This document shows, one piece after another, positions 1-5,780 of a DNA stretch of 7,825 nucleotides; within the stretch, counting starts at the first letter, position 1, and every line of letters starts with the position of its first letter. Position numbers and translations under genes: made by a program. The notes under the pieces were generated by a model. The model saw only the letters and a list, made by a program, of their open reading frames with translations, did not search any database and was not told where the DNA came from. The DNA is taken from NCBI GenBank assembly GCA_052034295.1, contig JBPOIS010000154.1, forward strand, positions 1 to 7,825, written 5' to 3'. Source of the stretch: JBPOIS01 sp052034295. Its GTDB lineage: Bacteria > Pseudomonadota > Gammaproteobacteria > Pseudomonadales > Moraxellaceae.

Positions 1-521
1 TCACGAAACTCCTGCAGGGGCATTTCGGGTGTTTTGCCACTGACCCGCCATTTGATCAGCATCTCATACAGGCGCACCGCGTAGCCGCTCTTCAGCGCCG
101 CCACCTGCTTCAGCTCGTACATGGTGAAATTGGCCTCCAGACGGGTGATGTGCGGGATCACCTCCGGACCAAAACGCAGGGTGATCAGCGCCTGCCCCGG
201 CTCATAGCTCATGCCGGTCACCCAGCGCACGGTCAGCGGCCTGTACTGCTGGCGGTCGGGGTCATACACCTCAACCGTCACCCGGCGGTTGAACAGGCTT
301 TCGGCCGCTTCCGCCAGGGCCTGATACGCCGTTTGGCGTGTCACATTGAAATGCTGCATGTAGTCTTCGGCACGCACCTTCAGCAGGGTGTCTGACGTGA
401 TTGGCAGGGCGGACTCGCGGGCCGTCACAATCGCCATCAGAATCAGCCGCTGCTCCACCAGACTGAGGGTGTAGCTGGCCACAATCAGTTGATTGGATTT
501 GACCACCAGATCTTTTGACAT
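1..521 (-). CDS. Plasmid replication initiator, Rep_3/RepB family (C-terminal part beyond window)
   Basis: Replication initiator that would bind the neighbouring iterons and open the origin. Reading from the ATG at 521 down to the window edge gives 173 uninterrupted codons; the family is usually around 280-320 residues, so roughly half is visible. The N-terminus (DLVVKSNQLIVASYTLSLVE, residues 4-23, followed by QRLILMAI) and the block KSGYAVRLYEMLIKW (about 144-158) followed by GKTPE are hallmarks of the first winged-helix domain of Rep_3 initiators, and resemble RepB proteins of Acinetobacter plasmids. The start is supported by AGAGG, 9 nt upstream of the ATG. The six iterons begin about 80 bp upstream, so autoregulation by Rep binding near its own promoter is plausible but is inferred. 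The family call is firm. Whether the full protein is intact cannot be seen. Confidence 0.93.
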   Translation of the reverse strand, partial: MSKDLVVKSNQLIVASYTLSLVEQRLILMAIVTARESALPITSDTLLKVRAEDYMQHFNVTRQTAYQALAEAAESLFNRRVTVEVYDPDRQQYRPLTVRWVTGMSYEPGQALITLRFGPEVIPHITRLEANFTMYELKQVAALKSGYAVRLYEMLIKWRVSGKTPEMPLQEFR

Positions 522-549
522 GGTGCGGGACCTCTTTTGATTTTTGGGC

Positions 550-555
550 ATCATA
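550..555 (-). promoter_or_regulatory. Possible -10 element of the rep promoter
   Basis: On the minus strand this reads TATGAT, five of six matches to the sigma-70 -10 consensus, 28 bp upstream of the rep ATG. The position 17 bp further upstream is only a T-rich stretch without a convincing -35 box, so the promoter may be weak or may need activation. The iterons start about 45 bp upstream of it, so Rep bound there could influence it. This is a tentative call. Confidence 0.3.
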
Positions 556-598
556 GCCTCAACACCGATCAAAAAAAAGAGAGTAAAAAAATTTTCGC

Positions 599-730
599 AC
601 TTGGTAGGAAAACCTCTACTCCTGGGTAGGAAAACCTCCACTTATTGGTAGGAAAACCTCTACTTGTCGGTAGGAAAACCTCTACTTGTCGGTAGGAAAA
701 CCTCCACTTATTGGTAGGAAAACCTCCACT
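599..730 (+). repeat. Iteron array: six 22-bp direct repeats of the plasmid origin
   Basis: Six direct repeats with the 18-bp core GGTAGGAAAACCTCYACT start at 603, 625, 647, 669, 691 and 713, exactly 22 bp apart, about two helical turns, so all copies face the same side of the DNA. The only variation in the core is the Y: T in copies 1, 3 and 4; C in copies 2, 5 and 6. The 4-bp linkers are CCTG, TATT, TGTC, TGTC and TATT. Each core holds an imperfect dyad (GTAGG and CCTCTAC). Repeats of this size directly upstream of a Rep_3 gene are the standard binding sites of that initiator, controlling initiation and copy number. Linkers of 4 bp exclude a CRISPR array. Confidence 0.95.
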
Positions 731-738
731 TCTGAATG

Positions 739-767
739 CTGGAAGCCTTGTGCCGCAAGGCTTCTAG
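739..767. other. Strong hairpin between iterons and AT-rich region
   Basis: Inverted repeat with arms 739-750 and 756-767 and a 5-nt loop (TGCCG). The inner nine base pairs, GAAGCCTTG against CAAGGCTTC, are perfect; a G-T pair and two further pairs extend the stem to twelve. No T-run follows on either strand, so it is not an ordinary intrinsic terminator. Its place, 9 bp after the last iteron core and just before the AT-rich tract, suggests an origin element such as a single-strand initiation or protein-recognition site. That role is inference. Confidence 0.6.
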
Positions 768-773
768 CGGGCG

Positions 774-814
774 TAAAAGCTTTAAAATACTTAAAAGACT
801 AAAAAATAAAAAAA
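774..814. other. AT-rich tract, candidate DNA unwinding element of the origin
   Basis: This 41-bp stretch is almost entirely A and T in an otherwise GC-rich window. It contains short repeated motifs: TAAAAG at 774 and 792, TTAAAA at 782 and 791, and then A-runs broken by CT and T. It sits beside the iteron array, as the melting region does in iteron plasmids. No good DnaA box (TTATNCACA) was found nearby. The assignment rests on position and composition only. Confidence 0.5.
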
Positions 815-856
815 GGGCCAGGCATTTTTTTTGCTGAACAGCATGAGGACACGCAA

Positions 857-874
857 GGTAGGGAAACCTCCACT
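857..874 (+). repeat. Seventh, degenerate and detached iteron
   Basis: GGTAGGGAAACCTCCACT differs from the iteron core of copies 2, 5 and 6 at one position only (G for A). It has the same orientation as the array but starts 144 bp after copy 6, which is not a multiple of 22. It may be a remnant of a longer array or a separate Rep-binding site on the far side of the AT-rich tract. Confidence 0.75.
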
Positions 875-1196
875 TTTAATAAAAAATATTTATTTTTCAG
901 AAATTTAATCAAAAAAGCCAAACTCACCCAAGCCGGTCCGCCTCCCGGCGCAAGGGACAGCGCAGGGGTACAAACCAGGGCATCAGGGCCTGGCTGCACC
1001 AGAAGGCTGTTTTCTGGCGATTTAAGCCATGCTCCGATCAGGAATGTAGGGTAGGACCAAAAATTCGTCAGATGGACCTTCTGCGCGCTCCTATCGCAAG
1101 CAAGGCGCATATGCAGTGCGAAGCGTTGTCTTATGGACAGCCGTTTGCCGGCCCATGCTGCCCTTTTCCGGGGCCATGAACCGCGGCCCGAAGGCT
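875..1196. other. Non-coding spacer between origin and gene cluster
   Basis: No convincing gene was found here. The first part is AT-rich (to about 920), and the remainder returns to GC-rich sequence. A short inverted repeat (GGGCC at 1171-1175 against GGCCC at 1185-1189) lies just after the stop codon of the DUF421 gene and could weakly slow transcription from that operon, but no T-run follows. A palindromic GCATATGC occurs at 1107-1114. No partition gene, toxin-antitoxin pair, tRNA or clear recombination site is visible. Confidence 0.5.
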
Positions 1197-1673
1197 TCAG
1201 CCAGACCGGCGAATCACCGTCACATGGCCCGTGGTTTCCAGCACCGCCAGCCGCACTTCCTGCACCGACACACAGTCATGGTCGCGCAGAATGGCCCGCA
1301 GGTCGGTCATGCTGATGGCCTCGCGGCGCATCAGCCGATGGTCCACCCAGCCATTGTGGATGAGGATTTTTGCGCGGCCATCCAGCAGCCGCTCCACCGC
1401 CCTGAACCGATAGCCCAGCCGCGACATGGCCCAGTGGAGCAGCAGCAGGGTGGTGGCCGAGATCAGCCCGCCCAGCAGCGAATTGTCCCCGGCATTCATG
1501 GAGTTCTGCACGGCATTGGAAATGATCAACAACAGGATCAGGTCAAACGGCGCGTATTCGCCAATCTGCCGCCGTCCGGTGACCCGCATCAGCACCAGCA
1601 AAAACCCGTACACCACCACCGCACGCAACACCAGGTCCCACCACGGCACGCTCAATTGCCACAGGTCTGTCAT
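1197..1673 (-). CDS. DUF421/YetF-family membrane protein
   Basis: A 158-residue inner-membrane protein. Three hydrophobic segments are visible at about 12-32, 41-53 and 66-86. Between and after them are blocks typical of DUF421: VTGRRQIGEYAPFDLILLLI (31-50), SNAVQNSM (52-59) and DNSLLGGLI (63-71). A soluble C-terminal domain of about 60 residues follows (AKILIHNGWVD, 101-111; VRLAVLETTG, 140-149). The length is normal for the short members of the family. The molecular function is not established; Bacillus members are cell-envelope or spore proteins. A GGGGGAGGG ribosome site precedes the ATG by about 4 nt. The gene begins 31 nt after rfbC and is probably the last gene of that operon. Its link to rhamnose metabolism is only by position. 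Confidence 0.88.
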   Translation of the reverse strand: MTDLWQLSVPWWDLVLRAVVVYGFLLVLMRVTGRRQIGEYAPFDLILLLIISNAVQNSMNAGDNSLLGGLISATTLLLLHWAMSRLGYRFRAVERLLDGRAKILIHNGWVDHRLMRREAISMTDLRAILRDHDCVSVQEVRLAVLETTGHVTVIRRSG

Positions 1674-1704
1674 GCGGCCCTCCCCCCTGATCCCCTGGGC
1701 AGAT

Positions 1705-2253
1705 TCATTCGGGCTGCCCGCACCACAGCGGCCAGCTCAGCCCCTGCTGGTCGCGTTCTGACACCACCTGAACCGGCGCAGGCCAGGCAATGCCCAGACC
1801 GGCATCGTCCCAGCGCAGGCAGCGTTCATGGGCCGGGGAATAGGGGGCATTGACCTTGTACAGCACCTCAGCCACTTCGCTCAGCACCAGAAATCCATGG
1901 GCAAAGCCCTCGGGAATCCACAGCTGCCCGGCATTATCGGCACTGAGCAGTTGCGCGGTCCACTGGCCCCGGCGCGGCGAATCCAGCCGCACATCCACGG
2001 CCACATCCCACACCGCCCCGGCCACGCAGCGCACCAGCTTGGCCTGGGCCATCGGCGCCACCTGCCAGTGCAGCCCGCGCAGCACCCCCTGCCGGGACTG
2101 GCTGTGGTTGTCCTGGATCCAGTCCACTGAGCGGCCCACCAGTGTCGTGAAGCGCACCTGCTGGAAGGCCTCCATGAACCAGCCGCGTGCATCCGCATGG
2201 CGCTGCGGCAGCAGGTATTTCACCTCGGGCAGGCCGGTGTCCAGACACTGCAT
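1705..2253 (-). CDS. rfbC: dTDP-4-dehydrorhamnose 3,5-epimerase (RmlC)
   Basis: Cytoplasmic enzyme that epimerises dTDP-4-keto-6-deoxyglucose at C3 and C5, the third step to dTDP-L-rhamnose. The 182-residue length is normal for this cupin-fold family. Visible signatures are DARGWF (21-26), QDNHSQSRQGVLRGLHWQ (47-64), VWDVAVDVR (81-89) and IPEGFAHGF (113-121). The expected catalytic residues are present: His62 in RGLHWQ, Tyr138 in APYSP and Asp168 in SERDQQG. The start codon lies 2 nt after the rfbA stop (TAG), and GAGGG, positioned within the end of rfbA, provides the ribosome site. That spacing indicates translation coupled to rfbA. No missing key residue is seen. Confidence 0.96.
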   Translation of the reverse strand: MQCLDTGLPEVKYLLPQRHADARGWFMEAFQQVRFTTLVGRSVDWIQDNHSQSRQGVLRGLHWQVAPMAQAKLVRCVAGAVWDVAVDVRLDSPRRGQWTAQLLSADNAGQLWIPEGFAHGFLVLSEVAEVLYKVNAPYSPAHERCLRWDDAGLGIAWPAPVQVVSERDQQGLSWPLWCGQPE

Positions 2254-2255
2254 GG

Positions 2256-3137
2256 CTAACCCTCGTCCGCCAGCCGCAGCAGGTACTGCCCATAGCTGTT
2301 CTGCACCAGTGGCTGGGCCAGTGCACGCAGCTGCGCCGTATCCAGGTAACCGAGCCGGTAGGCGATTTCTTCCGGGCAGGCCACCTTCAGGCCCTGGCGC
2401 TTTTCCAGTGCCGCCACGAACTGACCGGCCTCCAGCAGGGCATCCGGGGTGCCGGTGTCCAGCCAGGCATGCCCACTGCCCAGACGCTGGACGGTCAATT
2501 GCCCCTGCTGCAGATACAAGCGGTTCAGGTCGGTGATTTCCAGCTCACCGCGTGCCGAAGGCTGTAGCTGCCGGGCCAGAGCCGGGGCCTGTCCATCATA
2601 AAAATACAGCCCGGTCACCGCATGGTTCGAGCGCGGCTGCGCCGGTTTTTCCTGCAGATCGACCGCGCGCCCGTCGGCATCAAACGCCACCACCCCATAG
2701 CGCCGGGCATCCTCGACCCGGTAGGCAAACACCGTGGCCCCCTCTGGCTGCGCACTGGCCTGCTGCAACAGCGACGACAGCCCATGGCCATAAAACACAT
2801 TGTCCCCCAGCACCAGCGCCGAAGGCCCACCCTGCAAAAACTCCTCGGCCAGCATCAGCGCCTGGGCAATGCCTTCGGGACGGGCCTGCGCCCGGTAGTG
2901 CAAACGCAGGCCCCACTGCTGGCCATCACCCAGCAGCCGGGCAAAGCGCGGCAGGTCTTCGGGGGTGGAAATCAGCAGGATCTCGCGGATCCCGGCCAGC
3001 ATCAGCACACTGAGCGGGTAATACACCATCGGTTTGTCGTACAGCGGCAACAGCTGCTTGGACACCACCTGCGTGGCGGGATACAGCCGGGTGCCGGAGC
3101 CACCGGCCAGCAGGATGCCGCGTCGTTCGGGAATCAT
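2256..3137 (-). CDS. rfbA: Glucose-1-phosphate thymidylyltransferase (RmlA)
   Basis: Makes dTDP-glucose from glucose-1-phosphate and dTTP, the first and feedback-controlled step to dTDP-L-rhamnose. The chosen 293-residue reading starts at the ATG at 3137. Its ATGA overlaps the rfbD stop codon, and the protein then begins a few residues before the nucleotide-binding loop AGGSGTRLYP (11-20), as usual. Other signatures are the SKQLLPLYDKPMVYYPLSVL block (26-45), LGDN with the metal-binding Asp (110-113), LQEKP (161-165), GELEITDLN (197-205) and WLDTGTPDALLEA (225-237). A GTG at 3176 would add 13 residues and has a closer GGAAG, so it cannot be excluded. All expected regions are present and the length is normal. 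The gene lies between rfbD and rfbC in one transcription unit. Confidence 0.96.
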   Translation of the reverse strand: MIPERRGILLAGGSGTRLYPATQVVSKQLLPLYDKPMVYYPLSVLMLAGIREILLISTPEDLPRFARLLGDGQQWGLRLHYRAQARPEGIAQALMLAEEFLQGGPSALVLGDNVFYGHGLSSLLQQASAQPEGATVFAYRVEDARRYGVVAFDADGRAVDLQEKPAQPRSNHAVTGLYFYDGQAPALARQLQPSARGELEITDLNRLYLQQGQLTVQRLGSGHAWLDTGTPDALLEAGQFVAALEKRQGLKVACPEEIAYRLGYLDTAQLRALAQPLVQNSYGQYLLRLADEG

Positions 3138-4069
3138 GGCAACAATGGGCTGGAACTGGGGTGCTGATTTAACCACGCTTCCACCACCGCCTGCACGCCG
3201 GCCTGCCAGGGTGGCGGGTGGATCTGCCAGACCTGTCGCAACTTGCTACAGTCGAGCCGGGAATTGCGTGGCCGCTGGGCCGCCGTCACATAGGCCGAGG
3301 ATGGGACCGGCTGCACCGCAGGGGCTGCACAGCACAGCTCGACCCGGCCTGTCGCCTGCTGCAGGACCTGCATCGCCAACCCGTGCCAGCTGGTGGCCCC
3401 GGCGGTTGTGGCATGGTACAGGCCACTGAGCTGGCGGGCCTGCACACCGTCCACCGGGGTCCGCGCCAGCGTGGCCACCATGTGCCACACCACGGCCGCC
3501 AGCCAGTCCGCTGGCGTGGGTGCGCCCCATTGGTCGTCCACCACCTGCAGCGTGGGCTGCTGCTGTGCACGCGTCAGGATGGTGCGCACAAAATTCCGCC
3601 CCTGGGCACTGATCACCCAGCTGGTGCGCAGAATCACATGGGCGCAGCCGCTGGCGGCAATCGCCTGTTCGCCGGCCCGCTTGCTGGCACCATAGACATT
3701 GAGCGGATGGGGGGTGTCCTGTTCGCAGTAGGGATGGTTTTTTTGGCCATCAAACACATAATCGGTGGAAAAATGCACCAGCCAGCTTCCGTGCGCCGCG
3801 CACCACGCGGCCAGCTGCTGCACGGCGTGGCTGTTGACCTGCCAGCAGCGCCCGGGTTCGGCTTCGGCCTGATCCACGGCGGTGTAGGCCGCAGCATTGA
3901 TGAGGATGCGGGGCCGATGCTGGTTCAGCACAGCGCGGATGGCCGCTGGATCCTCCAGGTCCAATCCTTCACGGCCCAGCGCCCGCAAGGGCCAGTGGGC
4001 CGGGGCCTGTTGCTGCAGGGCCTGCCCCACCTGCCCCTGTGCCCCCAGCAGCAGAATCAAAGCCGACAT
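3134..4069 (-). CDS. rfbD: dTDP-4-dehydrorhamnose reductase (RmlD)
   Basis: NAD(P)H-dependent reductase of the short-chain dehydrogenase superfamily that completes dTDP-L-rhamnose. The 311-residue reading from the ATG at 4069 puts the Rossmann loop GAQGQVG at residues 9-15, as in the family. The RmlD signatures NAAAYTAVDQAEAEP (58-72), STDYVFDG (101-108) and NVYGASKRAGE (124-134) follow, including the YxxxK pair Tyr126/Lys130. An in-frame ATG at 4246 would add 59 residues without family resemblance, overlapping the upstream gene, and was rejected. The ribosome site is weak. The stop overlaps the rfbA ATG by 4 nt. The upstream gene ends 37 nt earlier, so read-through is likely. The usual partner rfbB is absent from the window. 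Confidence 0.95.
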   Translation of the reverse strand: MSALILLLGAQGQVGQALQQQAPAHWPLRALGREGLDLEDPAAIRAVLNQHRPRILINAAAYTAVDQAEAEPGRCWQVNSHAVQQLAAWCAAHGSWLVHFSTDYVFDGQKNHPYCEQDTPHPLNVYGASKRAGEQAIAASGCAHVILRTSWVISAQGRNFVRTILTRAQQQPTLQVVDDQWGAPTPADWLAAVVWHMVATLARTPVDGVQARQLSGLYHATTAGATSWHGLAMQVLQQATGRVELCCAAPAVQPVPSSAYVTAAQRPRNSRLDCSKLRQVWQIHPPPWQAGVQAVVEAWLNQHPSSSPLLP

Positions 4070-4106
4070 GCCTGACCCGCAGGCCACACCGGCCACGGCA
4101 ATCCGC

Positions 4107-4487
4107 TCACTTGATACCCAGTGATGCCATGCAGGCTTCCGGTACCGTGGCCGACACCGACAGCAGTTTCTGGACCATGACTTCACCATCGTAGTCTGCG
4201 GCTTTGGCAGCCGCCGTGACACTGACCTTGCCTTCAAGCTGCACATACAGCATTGGGTAGGGATTCTGGCGGCTGCGCAGCCGGTTCACCTGCCGCCACA
4301 GCGTGTCCAGTGCTGCGCCCTGCAGCAGGTAGCCCTGTCCGGTTTCACACACCTGCAGGGAATTGACCTGATGGCCGGACTGGTAGACCCCGGCCAGGGT
4401 CTGGGCCTGCGCCCCGGCGCTGGACAGCCCCACAGCCAGGGCCAGACCCAGCCCTGGAAACAGTGCGTTTTTTTTTGCATCGACCAT
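4107..4487 (-). CDS. Small exported protein of unknown function
   Basis: A 126-residue protein whose ATG at 4487 follows a GGGGG ribosome site by about 6 nt. It has a clear Sec signal peptide: lysines at 5-6, a hydrophobic core at about 9-22 and an AQA cleavage site at 26-28. There is no lipobox cysteine, so it is expected to be periplasmic or secreted. The mature part is about 98 residues with only two cysteines (47 and 119), which could form a disulfide. The segment CETGQGYLLQG through MLYVQLEGKVSV recalls NlpE C-terminal/COG3650-type small OB-like lipoproteins, but this is a weak impression. The codons after GTC GAT GC form a run of nine A. It is the first gene before rfbD. A longer in-frame start at 4628 adds no sensible sequence. 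Confidence 0.75.
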   Translation of the reverse strand: MVDAKKNALFPGLGLALAVGLSSAGAQAQTLAGVYQSGHQVNSLQVCETGQGYLLQGAALDTLWRQVNRLRSRQNPYPMLYVQLEGKVSVTAAAKAADYDGEVMVQKLLSVSATVPEACMASLGIK

Positions 4488-4518
4488 GCCAGCCCCCGGC
4501 GTGTTTTTTTCCGGCCCC

Positions 4519-4547
4519 AGCCTAGCGGGAATCGCCCCAAAAACCAA
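4519..4547 (-). promoter_or_regulatory. Weak candidate promoter for the minus-strand exported-protein/rml operon
   Basis: On the minus strand TTGGTT (4547-4542) and TAGGCT (4524-4519) are separated by 17 bp and lie about 32 bp upstream of the ATG at 4487. Each box matches the sigma-70 consensus at only three of six positions. It is listed because it is the best spaced pair I found in the divergent gap. Confidence 0.25.
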
Positions 4548-4573
4548 GCCTGCCACGGCAGCAGTGCAGCTGA

Positions 4574-4603
4574 TTGTGAACGCTGAAAAAAATGTGGAAT
4601 ACT
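4574..4603 (+). promoter_or_regulatory. Candidate promoter for the plus-strand dehydrogenase gene
   Basis: TTGTGA (4574-4579) and AATACT (4598-4603) are 18 bp apart, each with four of six consensus matches, in a locally A-rich stretch of the divergent gap. A transcript would start near 4610, leaving a leader of about 45 nt. This is plausible but untested, and no operator palindrome is evident beside it. Confidence 0.4.
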
Positions 4604-4654
4604 GCAGTCCCTCCCCCAGAACAACCACCCCGGTGTGGACAAGGTTTGAACACC

Positions 4655-5734
4655 ATGACTGCTGCTTCCCCTGATTCTTCCTCCCCTCAAAGCGCCCCCG
4701 TGCTGGTGACCGGTGCCAGCGGCTATCTGGGCAGCTGGATTGTCAAAAAACTGCTCGAGCAGGGCCACACGGTCCATGCCACGGTCCGTGACCCGGCCAG
4801 GGCCACCAGCGTCAGCCACCTCAAGGCTGTGGCGGCCCAGTCTCCCGGCACCCTGAAGCTGTTCAAGGCCGATCTGCTGCAGCCGGGCAGCTTTGTGGCG
4901 GCCATGCAGGGCTGTGGGGTGGTGATCCACACCGCTTCGCCTTTTGTAATCACCGGCATCACCGACCCGCAGCGTGAGCTGGTGGACCCGGCCCTGCAGG
5001 GCACCCGCAATGTCCTCGATGCCGTGGACCAGACCCCCAGTGTCAAGCGGGTGGTGCTCACCAGCAGCGTGGCGGCGATCTATGGTGACAATGCCGATGG
5101 CCTGAACCTGCCAGGCCGCCGCTTTGATGAAACGGTCTGGAACCGCTCCAGCAGCCTGCACCACCAGCCCTATTCCTACTCCAAGACCGTGGCCGAAGAG
5201 GAAGCCTGGAAACGTGTCAATGCCCAGACGCGCTGGCAGCTGGTCACCATCAATCCGGGGCTGATTTTTGGTCCGGCACTGAGCAAGGGCAGCCAGTCCG
5301 GCAGCATTGACACCCTCAAGCAGTTTGGCAACGGCACCCTGCTGCTGGGCGCACCGGATCTGCACCTCGGGGTGGTGGATGTGCAGGACGTGGCTGAGGC
5401 CCATGTGCGGGCAGCTTTTGCCCCGCAGGCCAATGGCCGCTACATCGTCAATGAACGCAGCATGAGTCTGCTGGAGATGGGCCAGACCCTGCGGGCCCGG
5501 CTGGGCCGCAAGTACCCTTTTCCCACCCGTCTGGTCCCCAAGATGGGCTTCTGGCTGGTGGCCCCGGTGCTTGGCCATTCGCGCCGGTTTGTGCAGCGCA
5601 ATGTGGGCATTCCGATTGAGTTTGACAACCGGCGCAGCCGCGAGGAACTGGGCCTGCAGTATCACGATGTCCGCGAGGCGCTGGTGGCCCATTTCCAGCA
5701 GCTGGTGGACTACGGCATCGTCCGCCAGCGCTGA
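4655..5734 (+). CDS. Extended short-chain dehydrogenase/reductase, dihydroflavonol-4-reductase-like
   Basis: A 359-residue NAD(P)-dependent oxidoreductase of the extended SDR (NAD-dependent epimerase/dehydratase) superfamily. The Rossmann loop TGASGYLG is at 19-26, followed by an Asp at the end of a later strand (KADLL, 71-75). TSSVAAIYG (136-144) supplies the catalytic Ser/Thr region, and YSYSK (173-177) is the Tyr/Lys pair. NPGLIFGP (200-207) and GVVDVQDVAEAHVRA (239-253) are typical of the group that includes dihydroflavonol-4-reductases and cinnamoyl-CoA reductases. The bacterial substrate cannot be inferred from sequence. The ATG at 4655 was chosen because the 21 residues of the longer frame (from 4592) resemble nothing and would begin inside the promoter region; AAGG lies 10 nt upstream. 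It is transcribed divergently from the rml group and convergently with the receptor gene, so it is probably monocistronic. Confidence 0.9.
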   Translation: MTAASPDSSSPQSAPVLVTGASGYLGSWIVKKLLEQGHTVHATVRDPARATSVSHLKAVAAQSPGTLKLFKADLLQPGSFVAAMQGCGVVIHTASPFVITGITDPQRELVDPALQGTRNVLDAVDQTPSVKRVVLTSSVAAIYGDNADGLNLPGRRFDETVWNRSSSLHHQPYSYSKTVAEEEAWKRVNAQTRWQLVTINPGLIFGPALSKGSQSGSIDTLKQFGNGTLLLGAPDLHLGVVDVQDVAEAHVRAAFAPQANGRYIVNERSMSLLEMGQTLRARLGRKYPFPTRLVPKMGFWLVAPVLGHSRRFVQRNVGIPIEFDNRRSREELGLQYHDVREALVAHFQQLVDYGIVRQR

Positions 5735-5743
5735 CCCCTGAGA

Positions 5744-5773
5744 CAGCGGCCATGCCAATCCGGATGGCCGCTG
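5744..5773. terminator. Hairpin between convergent genes, probable bidirectional transcription barrier
   Basis: A perfect 10-bp inverted repeat, CAGCGGCCAT (5744-5753) against ATGGCCGCTG (5764-5773), with a 10-nt loop, lies in the 46-bp gap between two converging stop codons. No T-run follows on either strand, so it is not a classical intrinsic terminator. Its position suggests it ends or stabilises both transcripts. Confidence 0.55.
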
Positions 5774-5780
5774 CACACGT

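Noticed and set aside
599..730. CRISPR array
   Set aside because: The interval between repeat cores is only 4 bp and partly repeated, there are no unique spacers, and the neighbour is a Rep_3 initiator. These are iterons.
799..1110. Minus-strand open frame of 103 codons in the origin region
   Set aside because: It runs through the detached iteron and A/T runs, has no convincing ribosome site, and the translation (hydrophobic patches mixed with low-complexity sequence) resembles no family I know.
1116..1141. Possible dif-like XerC/XerD site at the boundary between origin and cargo (AGTGCG, then TTATGG)
   Set aside because: Each putative 11-bp arm matches the E. coli dif arms at only about 6 positions, and the central spacing would be 5 bp rather than 6-8. 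It is too weak to call, although the position is suggestive.
1171..1189. Terminator after the DUF421 gene
   Set aside because: The stem is only 5 bp, and it is followed on the minus strand by GC-rich sequence without a T-run.
1116..1853. Long plus-strand open frame of 245 codons, rich in His, Pro, Gln and Arg
   Set aside because: It lies antisense to the DUF421 and rfbC genes, and its composition is that of an antisense shadow in GC-rich coding DNA.
4070..4246. N-terminal extension of rfbD by 59 residues from an upstream ATG
   Set aside because: The added residues overlap the preceding gene and look non-native (Arg, Ser and Cys rich), while the family protein starts just before the GxxGxxG loop at the ATG at 4069.
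4286..5776. Minus-strand open frame of 496 codons
   Set aside because: It is antisense to the well-supported dehydrogenase gene and also overlaps the exported-protein gene in another frame. The translation has no domain signature.
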